From Phenylobacterium sp. RIFCSPHIGHO2_01_FULL_69_31 (GTDB lineage Bacteria; Pseudomonadota; Alphaproteobacteria; Caulobacterales; Caulobacteraceae): a stretch of 64,000 nucleotides of DNA. Below are positions 11,341 through 20,497 of this stretch, piece by piece. The notes beneath the pieces were generated by a model. That model saw nothing but the letters and a program-made list of their open reading frames with translations. It did not search any database and was not told where the DNA came from. The stretch lies in assembly GCF_001824475.1 (NCBI RefSeq), contig NZ_MHXN01000042.1, positions 62,001-126,000 on the forward strand, written 5' to 3'. How positions within the stretch are numbered: position 1 is the stretch's first letter; each line of letters starts with the position of its first letter. The position numbers were made by a program, and so were the translations under genes.

Positions 11341-12234
11341 ATGTTCCAAAATCTCACATCCGGGCCGCTGCCTTCGTTGAACGCCTTGCGGGCGTTCGAG
11401 GCGATGGCGCGGACCGGACGGGTTACCCTGGCGGCCGAGGAACTCCACGTGACCCACTCGGCGGTCAGCCGGCAGGTCAAGGCGCTGGAGGCCGCGCTGG
11501 GCGTACGGCTGTTCACGGGCCCCAAGAACCGGCTGGAGCTGACCGCCGCCGGACGCGAGCTGCTGCCCGCCCTGACCGAAGCCTTCGACCAGATCGCGGG
11601 GGTCGTGCGCCGGGTGCGGATCGGCGGCGAGGACCTGCACATCGCCGTCAACGCCAGCCTCTCCGTCAAATGGCTGATCCCGCGGCTCGCCGGGTTCCAG
11701 GCGGCGCATCCCGAGATCCGCCTGGTGCTGTCCGAGCTGGCGGCCCACGCCACCTCGCACCGGGGCGCGCAGGCGGTGGTGCGGATCGTGCCCCTGAAGC
11801 GGGTATCAGAGCCCAACTGCACCGCCTTCATCCGCAACGCCCTGGGGGTCGTCATGTCGCCCGCAGCAGTAGCGCGGTGGGGCGAGGACCCTCTGGCCGC
11901 GCCCCGACTGGCGGCGGCGACCCATCCCGAAGCCTGGCCCCTCTTTGCGGAGCACGCGGGGATCGAGCTGCCCCCGGCTGGCGAGCGGGCATTCCCGCAC
12001 GTCCACTTCGCCATGGACGCGGCGCTGGCGGGCCTGGGCGCTGCCGTCGTGTCGTGGCCGCTGTGCGTGGACGAGGTGCGCAGTGGCCGGCTGGTGGCCC
12101 CGCTGGGCTTCCACCGCTCGGGCAGCGCCTTCGCCATCCTCACCGCGCCAGGGGCGGAGAGCCGGGCGCTGGCGAAGCTCCGCGACTGGCTGGTGGCCGA
12201 AGGAGCCAAGACGCCCGCCCCGCCCGAACCCTAG
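11341..12234 (+). CDS. LysR-family (GcvA-like) transcriptional regulator
   Basis: 297 residues from the ATG at 11341, where the conserved LysR N-terminus begins (PSLNALRAFEAMARTGRVTL); the frame is open further upstream but that part is antisense to the transporter. The winged helix-turn-helix spans about 10-70 (AAEELHVTHSAVSRQVKALE, GVRLF). The C-terminal two-lobe effector domain has GcvA-like features such as NASLSVKWLIPRLAGFQ. Its ligand is unknown. The stop overlaps that of the convergent ArsR gene in a CTAG. Confidence 0.93.
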   Translation: MFQNLTSGPLPSLNALRAFEAMARTGRVTLAAEELHVTHSAVSRQVKALEAALGVRLFTGPKNRLELTAAGRELLPALTEAFDQIAGVVRRVRIGGEDLHIAVNASLSVKWLIPRLAGFQAAHPEIRLVLSELAAHATSHRGAQAVVRIVPLKRVSEPNCTAFIRNALGVVMSPAAVARWGEDPLAAPRLAAATHPEAWPLFAEHAGIELPPAGERAFPHVHFAMDAALAGLGAAVVSWPLCVDEVRSGRLVAPLGFHRSGSAFAILTAPGAESRALAKLRDWLVAEGAKTPAPPEP

Positions 12235-12548
12235 TCCTCGTCCAGCACGTCGCCCAACCGATCGAGGTGCGTCTCCCACGCGCGCCTGTGCCAGCCCACC
12301 CACCGCTCCAGGGCCGAGAACCCCGCCTGGTCTATACGGCACGTGCGCACGCGCCCGGCCTTCGCCGTGCGCACAAGCCGGCTTTCCTCCAGCACCTGCA
12401 GGTGCTGTCCCACCGCCGTGACGGTGATGTCGAGGGGGGCCGCGAGCGCCGATACGGAACTCGGGCCAAGGCTCAGCCGCCCGAGGATGGCGCGCCGGGT
12501 GGGATCGCCCAGCGCCTTGAACAGGCGGTCGAACTCTGGGCTCTGCAT
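12231..12548 (-). CDS. ArsR-family winged-helix regulator
   Basis: 105 residues from the ATG at 12548, which shares its first base with the stop of the SRPBCC gene (TGATG). The sequence is a compact ArsR fold: LFKALGDPTRRAILGRLSLG, then LDITVTAVGQHLQVLEESRL as recognition helix, and the wing VRTAKAGRVRTCRID. No metal-binding cysteine box (ELCVCD) is present. It therefore belongs to the non-metal ArsR group usually paired with an SRPBCC/AHSA1 protein. It probably represses its own operon through the repeats at 13018-13075. Confidence 0.92.
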   Translation of the reverse strand: MQSPEFDRLFKALGDPTRRAILGRLSLGPSSVSALAAPLDITVTAVGQHLQVLEESRLVRTAKAGRVRTCRIDQAGFSALERWVGWHRRAWETHLDRLGDVLDED

Positions 12549-13003
12549 CAGTTCGCCAAGCTCTGCGCGAGCCGGTCCAGCAGTTGCTCCCATCCGCTCC
12601 TCCTGATCTGCGGCCCGTCAGCGTTCTCGAAGAATGCGGCCTGGTGGGTGAAGGTCAGTTTCGTCCCCTCTCCCGCGACCTGGAATTCGAAGGTGTACAG
12701 CCCGGCGGAGATGCGGCTGCCGCCGACCGTCATCGTCGCGGCGATCACGATCCGCTCGTCGGGCGCGATGTCCAGGTGCTCGCCCTCGGCGACGATCGAG
12801 ACGCCAGGTAGTGGGGTGTCCTCGCCCAGGCGCCCTCGGCTGACCTCACGCCCGCCGACTCGAAAGTCGAGCTCGAACACCTCGGCGGCGTAGCCGAACC
12901 AGCGCTGCTTCTTGCTCGGATCCGAGAATGCCGCAAACACCGTCGCCACGGCCTTTGGGTAGGTGCGTTCGATCACGAAGGTGTCGTGGATCACAGGGCT
13001 CAT
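12548..13003 (-). CDS. SRPBCC (AHSA1-like) domain protein
   Basis: 151 residues from the ATG at 13003, preceded by a strong AAGGAGG; an ATG at 13027 would add eight residues but sits inside a palindrome. The sequence is a typical AHSA1/START-like fold: FVIERTYPKAVATVFAAFSD, KKQRWFG, then FRVGGREVSRG and WEQLLDRLAQSL at the C-terminus. Such proteins bind hydrophobic ligands and are often encoded with an ArsR regulator; the ligand is unknown. First gene of a two-gene operon. Confidence 0.9.
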   Translation of the reverse strand: MSPVIHDTFVIERTYPKAVATVFAAFSDPSKKQRWFGYAAEVFELDFRVGGREVSRGRLGEDTPLPGVSIVAEGEHLDIAPDERIVIAATMTVGGSRISAGLYTFEFQVAGEGTKLTFTHQAAFFENADGPQIRRSGWEQLLDRLAQSLAN

Positions 13004-13017
13004 CGCCGCCTCCTTAT

Positions 13018-13075
13018 TGAAGTCCATACTTCAGTATCGCAGCGGCCTTTTTGTCAAGCGATGACTTCAGTATCG
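13018..13075. promoter_or_regulatory. Operator repeats upstream of the SRPBCC-ArsR operon
   Basis: ACTTCAGTATCG occurs twice in direct orientation (13028-13039 and 13064-13075), 36 bp apart. The first copy also forms a palindrome TGAAGT-CCAT-ACTTCA (13018-13033). Repeats just upstream of an ArsR-regulated operon are best read as its operator. Confidence 0.55.
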
Positions 13076-13170
13076 TGGTGCGAAGGCGTCCTACCGCACC
13101 CTTGGGGTTTGGGGGGTGGCCGCCTCGCCGCTCCAAGTTTACGTTCATCAAAGGCAATCTGGTGAGAGCG

Positions 13171-13446
13171 ATGAGCGACGCAGTCGGCCCTGGCGATCTG
13201 GTGCTTTGCGTGAACGCCGCCCCCAATCATGTGACGGGGCGACCCGTGCCGCTGCAGGCCGGGGAGACCTATCGGGTCCTGGGCGTGATGGAGTTCGGCT
13301 GCCCCTGCGGGCGGGCCGACCATCTTCTCGACGTGGGCATCGACTGGGGGTGGTGCCAGACGCGGTTCCGGCTGCTGCCGAAACCCAAGGCCCAGGCCCG
13401 GACGCGGAAGATCTCTGCGCCGCGGGAGAAGGAGACGACCCGCTGA
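13171..13446 (+). CDS. Hypothetical protein with CPCG motif
   Basis: 91 residues from the ATG at 13171 (GGTGAG at 4-5 nt). The frame opens earlier (13051), but that part overlaps the upstream operator region and has no good ribosome-binding site. The protein has an SH3-like beta-rich feel (GDLVLCVNAAP, GETYRVLGVMEFG), a CPCGRADH motif that could bind a metal, WGWCQTRFRLL and a basic tail. Similar short proteins occur in Caulobacterales genomes and prophages, but I cannot assign a family or function. Confidence 0.6.
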   Translation: MSDAVGPGDLVLCVNAAPNHVTGRPVPLQAGETYRVLGVMEFGCPCGRADHLLDVGIDWGWCQTRFRLLPKPKAQARTRKISAPREKETTR

Positions 13447-13480
13447 CGGGCGGGCGTCTCCCCTCCTCCATCGCGATGGC

Positions 13481-16400
13481 TCAGAACGCCACGGCGCCGG
13501 TCAGGCTGAAGGCGTGGGCCTGGGCTTCGCGAGCGCCTTCATAGCGGTAGCCCATCCGGACCACGCCGCGGGCGCCGACCCGGGCCTCAAAGCCGGCCGA
13601 CAGTTCCAGCGACGTGCGGCCGGGCGAGCTGGACGCTACGTCGAAGCCGGAACCCTGCAGCGCGGTGTCGATGCGGGTGCGCGCACCGTCCAGTTCCTGC
13701 AAGGCAAAGGCCGAGACGTACGGCTTCAAGGTGGCGTCGCGCAGGACGACCTGCCGCTCGGCGCGGACGCCGAGGCGGGCCTGGAAGGCGTCGCGCTTCA
13801 CATCGTCGAAGCTGAGGCCGACAGCAGCGCTGCCGGCTTCCGTGACGCTGTCGCGGTCGATCCGGTCCTTGGAGAGGCCAGCGATGACGGTGACGGTCGC
13901 GGGCGCGAGGACGAAGGTGCGGCCCGCCTCGACGTCCACGGCGTAGGAGGCGCCTTCCGGCTTGGCGTAGAGGGTGGCGCCGCCGAGTTGGCGAGTGGTC
14001 TTGTAGACGTCCTTGCCGGCCTGGACGACACCGCTTGCGTAGAGCGGCCCGGAGGTCCAGCCGGCATAGGCCATGGCCTGATAGCTGAAGGCGCGTCCCG
14101 CGCCGAACTGGCCGGCCTTGACCTCGGACTCGCCGTAGCTGACTGCGCCGCCGAGGCGGACGGTGTCGCTGATCCGACGGTCAGCGCCGATCACGACGCC
14201 CAGCCGATCGTCGCGATAGCGCCCGGCGATATCGTCGGCGCCCACCTCGCGTGTGCCGCCCACGAACGACGCCCAGACCTCGCGATCGGCGGTGGCGGAG
14301 GCCGTGCGGGCGATGGCGAGACGGCGGGCGGCGCGGGCGCCGCGCAGGACCGCCTCGACCGTGTCGGCGTGGACCTCACCGGCCGCCAGGTGCAGGACAC
14401 CGGCGATCTGAACCTCGTTGAGGCCGATCAGGGTGTCGGAGAAGCCGGTCGAGCCGGCGTCGCGCAGGACGTCGACGGCGCCGCCAGCGGCCTCCGCGTT
14501 CTCGGCGCCCGTGGGAATAGCGGCGTAACGGTCGGGCGTCACCGCCAAGATGACCGCGTTGGGGCGATAGACGACCTCGAAGCGGCTGTTCGCCGACAGG
14601 CCCTGCGTCGGCTGCGTCACACGGTCGAAACGGCCGGTGACGCCGCCCTCGGCCGTGACCACCTGGAAGGCGTCGCCGATGCGGGGCGTATAGGTGTTCG
14701 TGGCGTCGCCGGTGATGCCGCGGGTGATCGGCGAAATCGCGCCGGCGGCGGTGAAGACGCTCCCCGTCCCCGTCAGGACCAGGGTGTCGAAGTGACCCGC
14801 GCCGATGCCGGCGGTCGGGCCATCGATGTCGATCAACAAGGTGCCGTCGCGCTGGAGGGCGACGCTGCCGTCGACCACGAGGCGGCCGGGCGAGTTGCCG
14901 GGGGACAGGACGCCGGCGACGTTCACATTGCCCTTGATCAGGCCTGAGCCGCCGGCCGCGCCCAGGGCGTCCACGGTGACGTTGCCGGTGAAGACGTTGT
15001 TGAACTTCAACGTACCTTCCTGGACGCAGGCGCCGATGGCGTTGGCGCCGGGCGCCAGCAGGTTCAACGAGCCCGACCCGGCCTTGATCAGGCAGTTGTC
15101 GCCGCTCAGGACGCCGGTCAGGGCGACGTTGCCGGCGCCGGTGTCGATGATGGCGTTCGGGCCGCGGATGGCGAGCGACTGGGTGATCGCCAGGTCATTT
15201 TGGAGAGTCAGCGTCGTGCCGCCGCCCAGCACAATGGCGCCGTTGCTGGCGCCCAGGGCGGCCTGCGAGGTGGCGATCACCGAGCCACCGGCGATGTTGA
15301 TGGACGTCAGGGTGCTGGGGCCGTCCAGGGTCAGAGCGCCGGCTCCGGTCTTGATGAGACCGCCACCGCCGGTCATCGGGCCGCTGAGCGTGAGGTTGGC
15401 GCCCGAGAAGTCGATGGTGGCGAGGCCGGCGGCGATCTCCAACGGATTGGAGACGGTCAGGTCGTTCGTGGCGATGAAGCGGGTGTTCTCGCCGAGCTGG
15501 ATCACGCTGGTGAGGCCGCCAAGGGCCTTGGTGTCCGAGATGGCCAGGGCGCCGGACTGGATCGACACGCCCCCGAAGCTGTTCTCGCCCGAGAGCGTGA
15601 GGACGCCCGAGCCGGTCTTCACGAGCTGGCCGCCGCCGGTGATCGGTCCACCGAGGGTCAGTACGTGGTCGGTGTCGAAGGTGGACGGGCCCGTGGCCAG
15701 GGTGATCCGGCGCAGGATGCTGGTGTCGCCCGTGGTGCGGATCGTGCCGCCATTGACCTCGAGGTCGGCGCCCTCCGCGCCCAGGGCGGTGTCGGCGCCG
15801 ATGGCCAGCACGCCCTGGTTCACGGTCACGCCGAGGAAGGTGTTGGCCCCCTTCAGCTCCAGGACGCCCTCGCCCGTCTTGATGAGCCGCCCCTCGCCCG
15901 AGATCACGCCCGACAGGACGAGATCATGGCCGCCGGTGTCGATGGAGCCGCCCTTCTCCGTGACGCGGAAGTCGAGGTTCACCGAGCTGTCGTCGACGAC
16001 CTTGAGCGCGCCGCCGTCGAACACCGGGTTGACGCTGCCGCCCGCCAGGTCGGCGGCGGAGAACTGGCCGCCCGCCTCGATGTTGCGCGGCGGCGCGCCG
16101 CCACCACCACCGCCGCCACCGTCGTTGGCGCTGATCGCCGCGGCGATGTCGGTGCCGAAGATGTAGGCGTAGGTCAGGGTGACGCTGTCGCCGTTCACAA
16201 GATCGCCCAGCGTGAAGCCCATGCCGATCGTGTAGTCGCCGTTGCCCAGAAACGTACCGGCCAGGTAGCCGGCAGGGGCGGCGGTGAACCCCGGTGCGCC
16301 GGTGACGTGGGGCGCGGAGTCGTTGGAGTAGAGGCCGATCACGTACTTCGACACGGTGGCCTCGGCGTAGATCAGATCCGTCGTCGGGACCGAGCCATTG

Positions 16401-17041
16401 CCCTGGAAGTTGTTGGTGGCGCTGCTGTCGCCGGGCGCCGCGACGGCGTCGGGATCGGTGAAGCGCACGAACTTCAGGCCGGTGATGTCGGTCATCGCGG
16501 TGATCGTGGTGACGATCTGGAGCTGTTGGCCGTTCTCGTTGAAGCGATAGTCGTGGCTTACGCCGAGCGTGCTGCCGTAGGTCCCAGTCCAAACGGCGCG
16601 CTGGTCGAAGGTGGAGCCGCCGTGGGCGACGCCGCTGTAGTCGGTGAGCGTGCCGCTGATCTGGGCCGAACCGAGCGAGGCGTTGCTGTTGGTGGCGGTG
16701 AAGGCGCCGCCCGAGGTCGTGCCCTGGAGGACGAAGCCCTCCATCGGGGAGCCGGGAGTGAGGTAGTCGTAGGCGGGGTTGAACGTTCCCGTGCCCGCGC
16801 CGTCGTACAGGATGCCCGGCTGCACCGTGCCGCCGGTGCCAAGGGTGCCTTTGTCGTTGAGGCCGATCTTCAGATAGTCACCCTGCAGGACGAGGCTCTG
16901 GGCATGGGCCGCTGGCGCGACGGCCGCGACGATTGCGGTGCTGGCCAAGGCGCGCACAAGCCAGCGGCGGGCCGCGAGGGCGGCCACCGGCGCGGTCTCG
17001 GGGCTGAAGAATTCGTCGGCCGACGGGCTCGCTTTGGACAT
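13481..17041 (-). CDS. Large autotransporter with PATR-type passenger and C-terminal barrel
   Basis: 1186 residues. The N-terminus is a long signal region (residues 1-48) with an RRWLVRALASTAIVAAVAP core and an AHA-Q cleavage site. The passenger (about 49-880) has an unusual early domain, a GGGGGGG linker near 308, then repeated units of the type LSGxxxGxGxLxKTGxGxLxLxG, the autotransporter-associated beta-strand repeat, predicting a beta-helix. The last ~280 residues form the autotransporter beta-barrel (WASFVGG, YRDDRLGVVIGADRR) ending in Phe, as needed for BAM insertion. Likely role is surface display or adhesion; no protease triad or lipase motif was recognised. Confidence 0.93.
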   Translation of the reverse strand: MSKASPSADEFFSPETAPVAALAARRWLVRALASTAIVAAVAPAAHAQSLVLQGDYLKIGLNDKGTLGTGGTVQPGILYDGAGTGTFNPAYDYLTPGSPMEGFVLQGTTSGGAFTATNSNASLGSAQISGTLTDYSGVAHGGSTFDQRAVWTGTYGSTLGVSHDYRFNENGQQLQIVTTITAMTDITGLKFVRFTDPDAVAAPGDSSATNNFQGNGSVPTTDLIYAEATVSKYVIGLYSNDSAPHVTGAPGFTAAPAGYLAGTFLGNGDYTIGMGFTLGDLVNGDSVTLTYAYIFGTDIAAAISANDGGGGGGGGAPPRNIEAGGQFSAADLAGGSVNPVFDGGALKVVDDSSVNLDFRVTEKGGSIDTGGHDLVLSGVISGEGRLIKTGEGVLELKGANTFLGVTVNQGVLAIGADTALGAEGADLEVNGGTIRTTGDTSILRRITLATGPSTFDTDHVLTLGGPITGGGQLVKTGSGVLTLSGENSFGGVSIQSGALAISDTKALGGLTSVIQLGENTRFIATNDLTVSNPLEIAAGLATIDFSGANLTLSGPMTGGGGLIKTGAGALTLDGPSTLTSINIAGGSVIATSQAALGASNGAIVLGGGTTLTLQNDLAITQSLAIRGPNAIIDTGAGNVALTGVLSGDNCLIKAGSGSLNLLAPGANAIGACVQEGTLKFNNVFTGNVTVDALGAAGGSGLIKGNVNVAGVLSPGNSPGRLVVDGSVALQRDGTLLIDIDGPTAGIGAGHFDTLVLTGTGSVFTAAGAISPITRGITGDATNTYTPRIGDAFQVVTAEGGVTGRFDRVTQPTQGLSANSRFEVVYRPNAVILAVTPDRYAAIPTGAENAEAAGGAVDVLRDAGSTGFSDTLIGLNEVQIAGVLHLAAGEVHADTVEAVLRGARAARRLAIARTASATADREVWASFVGGTREVGADDIAGRYRDDRLGVVIGADRRISDTVRLGGAVSYGESEVKAGQFGAGRAFSYQAMAYAGWTSGPLYASGVVQAGKDVYKTTRQLGGATLYAKPEGASYAVDVEAGRTFVLAPATVTVIAGLSKDRIDRDSVTEAGSAAVGLSFDDVKRDAFQARLGVRAERQVVLRDATLKPYVSAFALQELDGARTRIDTALQGSGFDVASSSPGRTSLELSAGFEARVGARGVVRMGYRYEGAREAQAHAFSLTGAVAF

Positions 17042-17175
17042 GACGCAACTGGCTCCGAAACTGGGAGCTCAGCGGCTAAAGGTCCTCATTCAACAGGGGG
17101 TTACGCCCACATCCCGACGCCCCATTTTGAGTATGCGTCAAACGCGCACACGCGCTGAGGTTGCAGGCCCTCACC

Positions 17176-17883
17176 TCAGCGCCCCCGGAAGCCCGTGGCG
17201 ACGAAGAAGACCTCGGAGCTGTCCTGGCGGCTAGCCTTGGGCTTCACGTTTCGGACGTCCGTGAAGTAGCGCTTCAAGAGGGCGATGAGCTGGTCGGAGC
17301 CGCCGCCCTGGAAGGCCTTGGCCACGAAGGTCCCGCCGGGCTTCAGCACCTCGACCGCAAAATCGATGGCCGCCTCGATCAGGCCGACGATGCGCAGGTG
17401 GTCGGTCTCACGGTGACCGATGGTGTTCGGCGCCATGTCGGACATCACCACGTCCGGCGCCCCGCCGAGCAGCTCGATCAGCTTCGGCCCGCACGCCGGG
17501 TCGGTGAAGTCCATCTGCAGGATATGGGCGGGCGGCAGCGGATCGACCGGCAGCAGGTCGACGCCCACGATATCGGTCACCCCGCGCTCGATGGCCACCT
17601 GCGTCCAGCCGCCAGGGGCCAGGCCCAGGTCGACCACGCGCGCCCCCTTGCGGAAGAAATGGAAGCGGTCGTCGATCTCGGTGATCTTGAACGCCGCCCG
17701 GCTGCGGTAGCCCAGGGCCCGGGCCTTGGCCGCGAAAGGATCGTTGATCTGGCGCTCCAGCCAGGCCTGCTGGCTGGGCGTGCGTTCCTTGGCGGTCTTG
17801 AGGCGCGCGGGCTTGCCGCGGCCGCCTTCCACGCCGCCGGTCGGCGGCTTCACCATGCGTTTGCGGGGGGGCTCGTCGGTCAT
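17176..17883 (-). CDS. rlmE: 23S rRNA (uridine-2'-O) methyltransferase RlmE family
   Basis: 235 residues from the ATG at 17883, which overlaps the Ppx stop as ATGA; the frame extends upstream but there it is antiphase to Ppx. The catalytic K-D-K-E tetrad is visible: Lys in RSRAAFKITEID, Asp in VVMSDMAPN, Lys in FVAKAFQGGG and Glu in SSEVFFVATGFRG. The SAM motif is VVDLGLAPGGWTQVA. RlmE 2'-O-methylates U2552 in the A-loop of 23S rRNA and helps late 50S assembly. The 30-residue basic N-terminus is typical of alphaproteobacterial members. Confidence 0.95.
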   Translation of the reverse strand: MTDEPPRKRMVKPPTGGVEGGRGKPARLKTAKERTPSQQAWLERQINDPFAAKARALGYRSRAAFKITEIDDRFHFFRKGARVVDLGLAPGGWTQVAIERGVTDIVGVDLLPVDPLPPAHILQMDFTDPACGPKLIELLGGAPDVVMSDMAPNTIGHRETDHLRIVGLIEAAIDFAVEVLKPGGTFVAKAFQGGGSDQLIALLKRYFTDVRNVKPKASRQDSSEVFFVATGFRGR

Positions 17884-18974
17884 GCGGCCGCCTTCGTACC
17901 ACCTCGGCCGCGCCGGCGCCTGCGCCGTCGACGCTGGCCGCGCTCGGCCATCAGCGAAAGGAGGATGCCTTCGCGCAGACCCCGGTCGGCCACCCGCACC
18001 CGGCTGCAGGGCCATTCCTCCTGCACGGCCTGCAGGATCGCCGCGCCCGCCAGGACCAGATCGGCGCGATCGGGACCGATGCACGGTTGGGCCGCGCGCT
18101 CGGCGGCGTTGAGCGCCAGCAGGCCGTCGGCCGCCGCCTCGCAGTCCGAACGCGTCATCCAGATGCCGTCCACCCGGTTGCGGTCGTAGCGGGGCAGCCG
18201 CAGGTGCATCCCCGCCAGGCTGGTGATCGCGCCCGAGGTCCCCACCAGGTGCGCGCGGTCGGCCTGGAAGATGGGCTTCAGCGGGTCGGCGCGGCGGAAG
18301 GCGGCGATCTGGGCCTTCACATGGTCGACCATCTCGCGGAACCAGGCCTCGGTGGCGACGTCGCCCTCCGGGAACCGCTCGGCCAGGGTGACGACGCCGA
18401 TGGGCACCGACAGCCAAGCCCGGACCGGCGGCGTCCCGCCCTGCGACGGCGCCTTCAGATCCACCCAGGAGAGCTCGGTGGACCCGCCGCCGACGTCCAC
18501 CACCAGGGCGGCCTCATGCCGGTCGTCCAGCAGGTTGAGGCAACCCGTCACCGAAAGTCGCGCCTCCTCCTGCGGGCTGATGATCTGCAGCTTCACCCCG
18601 GTCTCGTGGGCGACCCGGTTTACGAAGGCCTGACCGTTCTCGGCGATGCGGCAGGCCTGGGTCGCGATGGCGCGGAACTTGGCGACGCGTCGGCGGCGCA
18701 CCTTCTCGCCGCTCACCTTGAGGGCGGCCAGGGCGCGGTCCATGGCCTCTTCCGAGAGCCGGCCGCTCTGGGTGAGCCCCTCGCCCAGGCGTACGATGCG
18801 CGAATAGGCCTCCAGCACGCGGAAGCCGCCCGTCGGCGCGGGCGCAGCGATCAGGAGTCGGCAGTTGTTGGTGCCCAGGTCCAGGGCCGCATAGCAGGGC
18901 GCCTCGGCGCCCAAAGACCTATCCCGGCCGCGAACTGGCGACCCGGGCGCGCGCGGCGCCTCATCCATGGACAC
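17880..18974 (-). CDS. Ppx/GppA family phosphatase
   Basis: 364 residues from a GTG at 18974; an ATG two codons later (18968) is an alternative. The ASKHA-fold ATPase motifs are present: ALDLGTNNCRLLIAA (phosphate 1) and LVVDVGGGSTELSWV (phosphate 2), with the Ppx/GppA-specific EEARLSVTGCLNLL. These enzymes hydrolyse polyphosphate and/or pppGpp; the two activities cannot be separated by motif alone. It is shorter than E. coli Ppx and lacks the C-terminal HD-like domain, as is usual in Caulobacterales. Very basic C-terminus (RGQRRRRRRRR). Overlaps rlmE by 4 bp. Confidence 0.92.
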   Translation of the reverse strand: MSMDEAPRAPGSPVRGRDRSLGAEAPCYAALDLGTNNCRLLIAAPAPTGGFRVLEAYSRIVRLGEGLTQSGRLSEEAMDRALAALKVSGEKVRRRRVAKFRAIATQACRIAENGQAFVNRVAHETGVKLQIISPQEEARLSVTGCLNLLDDRHEAALVVDVGGGSTELSWVDLKAPSQGGTPPVRAWLSVPIGVVTLAERFPEGDVATEAWFREMVDHVKAQIAAFRRADPLKPIFQADRAHLVGTSGAITSLAGMHLRLPRYDRNRVDGIWMTRSDCEAAADGLLALNAAERAAQPCIGPDRADLVLAGAAILQAVQEEWPCSRVRVADRGLREGILLSLMAERGQRRRRRRRRGRGGTKAAA

Positions 18975-19131
18975 AATTCCGTCCTACGCAGACGCCCGCC
19001 CCCCGCAGCGCCTCATTTCGAGGCGACTGTAGCAAGTGCGGCAGGCGCCAGGAAGACGACGACGGTTGAATGACGACTTTCCGACGCTACGTTCACCTTC
19101 CAGTCAGGAGAGAAGGCTTAGATTCGACGGT

Positions 19132-19461
19132 ATGAGCACGCGACTCGCCAAATTCACCATCGGCCAAGTCGTCCGCCACCGGGTCTACCCCTTCCGCGGC
19201 GTAATCTTCGACGTCGATCCCATGTTCTCCAACACCGAGGAGTACTGGCTCTCGATCCCGGAGCATATCCGGCCGCACAAGGACCAGCCGTTCTACCACC
19301 TGCTGGCCGAGAACGACGACAGCGCCTACGTGGCCTATGTGTCGGAGCAGAACCTTGAACTGGACGACACCGGACAGCCGGTCGGCCACCCGCAGGCCTC
19401 GCTGATCTTCGACACCTTCAAGGAAGGCCACTACCGGCTGCGGTCGGGCATCGGCCACTAA
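19132..19461 (+). CDS. hspQ: Heat shock protein HspQ
   Basis: 109 residues from the ATG at 19132 with AGGAGA upstream. The sequence follows HspQ/YccV closely: FTIGQVVRHRVYPFRGVIFD, NTEEYWLSIP, the KDQPFYHLLAE core and YVAYVSEQNLE. HspQ was first described as a hemimethylated-DNA-binding protein that lowers dnaA expression and later as a specificity enhancer of the Lon protease. It is transcribed divergently from ppx across 157 bp; I saw no convincing heat-shock promoter there. Confidence 0.95.
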   Translation: MSTRLAKFTIGQVVRHRVYPFRGVIFDVDPMFSNTEEYWLSIPEHIRPHKDQPFYHLLAENDDSAYVAYVSEQNLELDDTGQPVGHPQASLIFDTFKEGHYRLRSGIGH

Positions 19462-19582
19462 GGCAGGCCCTACACAGTCTATGCGGCGGCCGCCCGCGAC
19501 GCGCAAAATTGTTTCGGCAAGTGGCCTTTCCGGAGGCCAATAAGGCGGGAACTTGCGGCTGAGCCGCTCCATTCTCTGCGTC

Positions 19583-20446
19583 ATGGCCACCGACCTCCCG
19601 CCGCCGCCGGGCGCCCGCCCCGATTGGACCATCGACCAGGGCTGGGCGACCTATACCCAAGCGGAACACGACGTCTGGATCACGCTCTACGAGCGCCAGC
19701 GCGACCTGCTACCTGGCCGGGCATGCGACCCCTTCCTGAAGGGCCTCGACGCGCTGGACCTGCACCGTACCGGGATCCCGGAGTTCGGCCGGATCAACGA
19801 GGAGCTGGAGCGGCTGACCGGCTGGACGGTGGTGGCGGTCCCAGGGCTGGTCCCCGACGCCGTCTTCTTCGACCACCTGGCCAACCGCCGGTTCCCCGCC
19901 GGCAACTTCATCCGCAAGCCCGAACAGCTGGACTACCTCCAGGAGCCGGACGTCTTCCACGACGTGTTCGGCCACGTGCCCATGCTGACGGACCCCACCT
20001 TCGCCGACTACATGCAGGCCTACGGTCAGGGCGGCCTGCGGGCCCTCAACCTGGGCCGCCTGCACAACCTCGCGCGGCTCTATTGGTATACGGTGGAGTT
20101 CGGCCTGTTGGAGACCGCCGCCGGCCTCCGGATCTACGGCGCGGGGATCGTCTCCAGCCACGCCGAGTCGATCTTCGCCCTGGACGATCCCTCCCCCAAC
20201 CGCCTGGGCTTCGACCTGGCGCGGACCATGCGCACCCCCTACCGCATCGACGACTTCCAGCAGGTCTATTTCGTGATCCCGTCGCTGCAGGCCCTGCTGG
20301 ACGCTACCCTGGCCGACTTCGGCGCGCTCTACGCCGCCCTGGCGGGCCAGACGGACATCCCCATCGAGGCGGTGCTCCCGGACGACAAGGTCTTCACCCG
20401 CGGGACCCAGGCCTACGCCCGGCGCGGCGGGCGAACGGCGGCCTGA
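19583..20446 (+). CDS. phhA: Phenylalanine 4-monooxygenase
   Basis: 287 residues from the ATG at 19583. The enzyme hydroxylates phenylalanine to tyrosine with tetrahydropterin and O2, using a non-haem iron. The iron ligands are visible as the two His of DVFHDVFGHVPML and the Glu of YWYTVEFGLL. It is the short bacterial form lacking an ACT regulatory domain. An in-frame start 30 bp upstream (19553) is possible. It stands alone; no pterin-recycling gene (phhB) is adjacent. Confidence 0.96.
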   Translation: MATDLPPPPGARPDWTIDQGWATYTQAEHDVWITLYERQRDLLPGRACDPFLKGLDALDLHRTGIPEFGRINEELERLTGWTVVAVPGLVPDAVFFDHLANRRFPAGNFIRKPEQLDYLQEPDVFHDVFGHVPMLTDPTFADYMQAYGQGGLRALNLGRLHNLARLYWYTVEFGLLETAAGLRIYGAGIVSSHAESIFALDDPSPNRLGFDLARTMRTPYRIDDFQQVYFVIPSLQALLDATLADFGALYAALAGQTDIPIEAVLPDDKVFTRGTQAYARRGGRTAA

Positions 20447-20497
20447 CATTACCTCGGAGGGAGTTGTCGCGGCGCGCGGCCGCTCCATGCTGAGCGC

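Noticed and set aside
17176..18417. Longer start for the RlmE frame
   Set aside because: The extra N-terminus is an out-of-phase reading of the Ppx/GppA gene; the ATGA overlap at 17880-17883 marks the true start.
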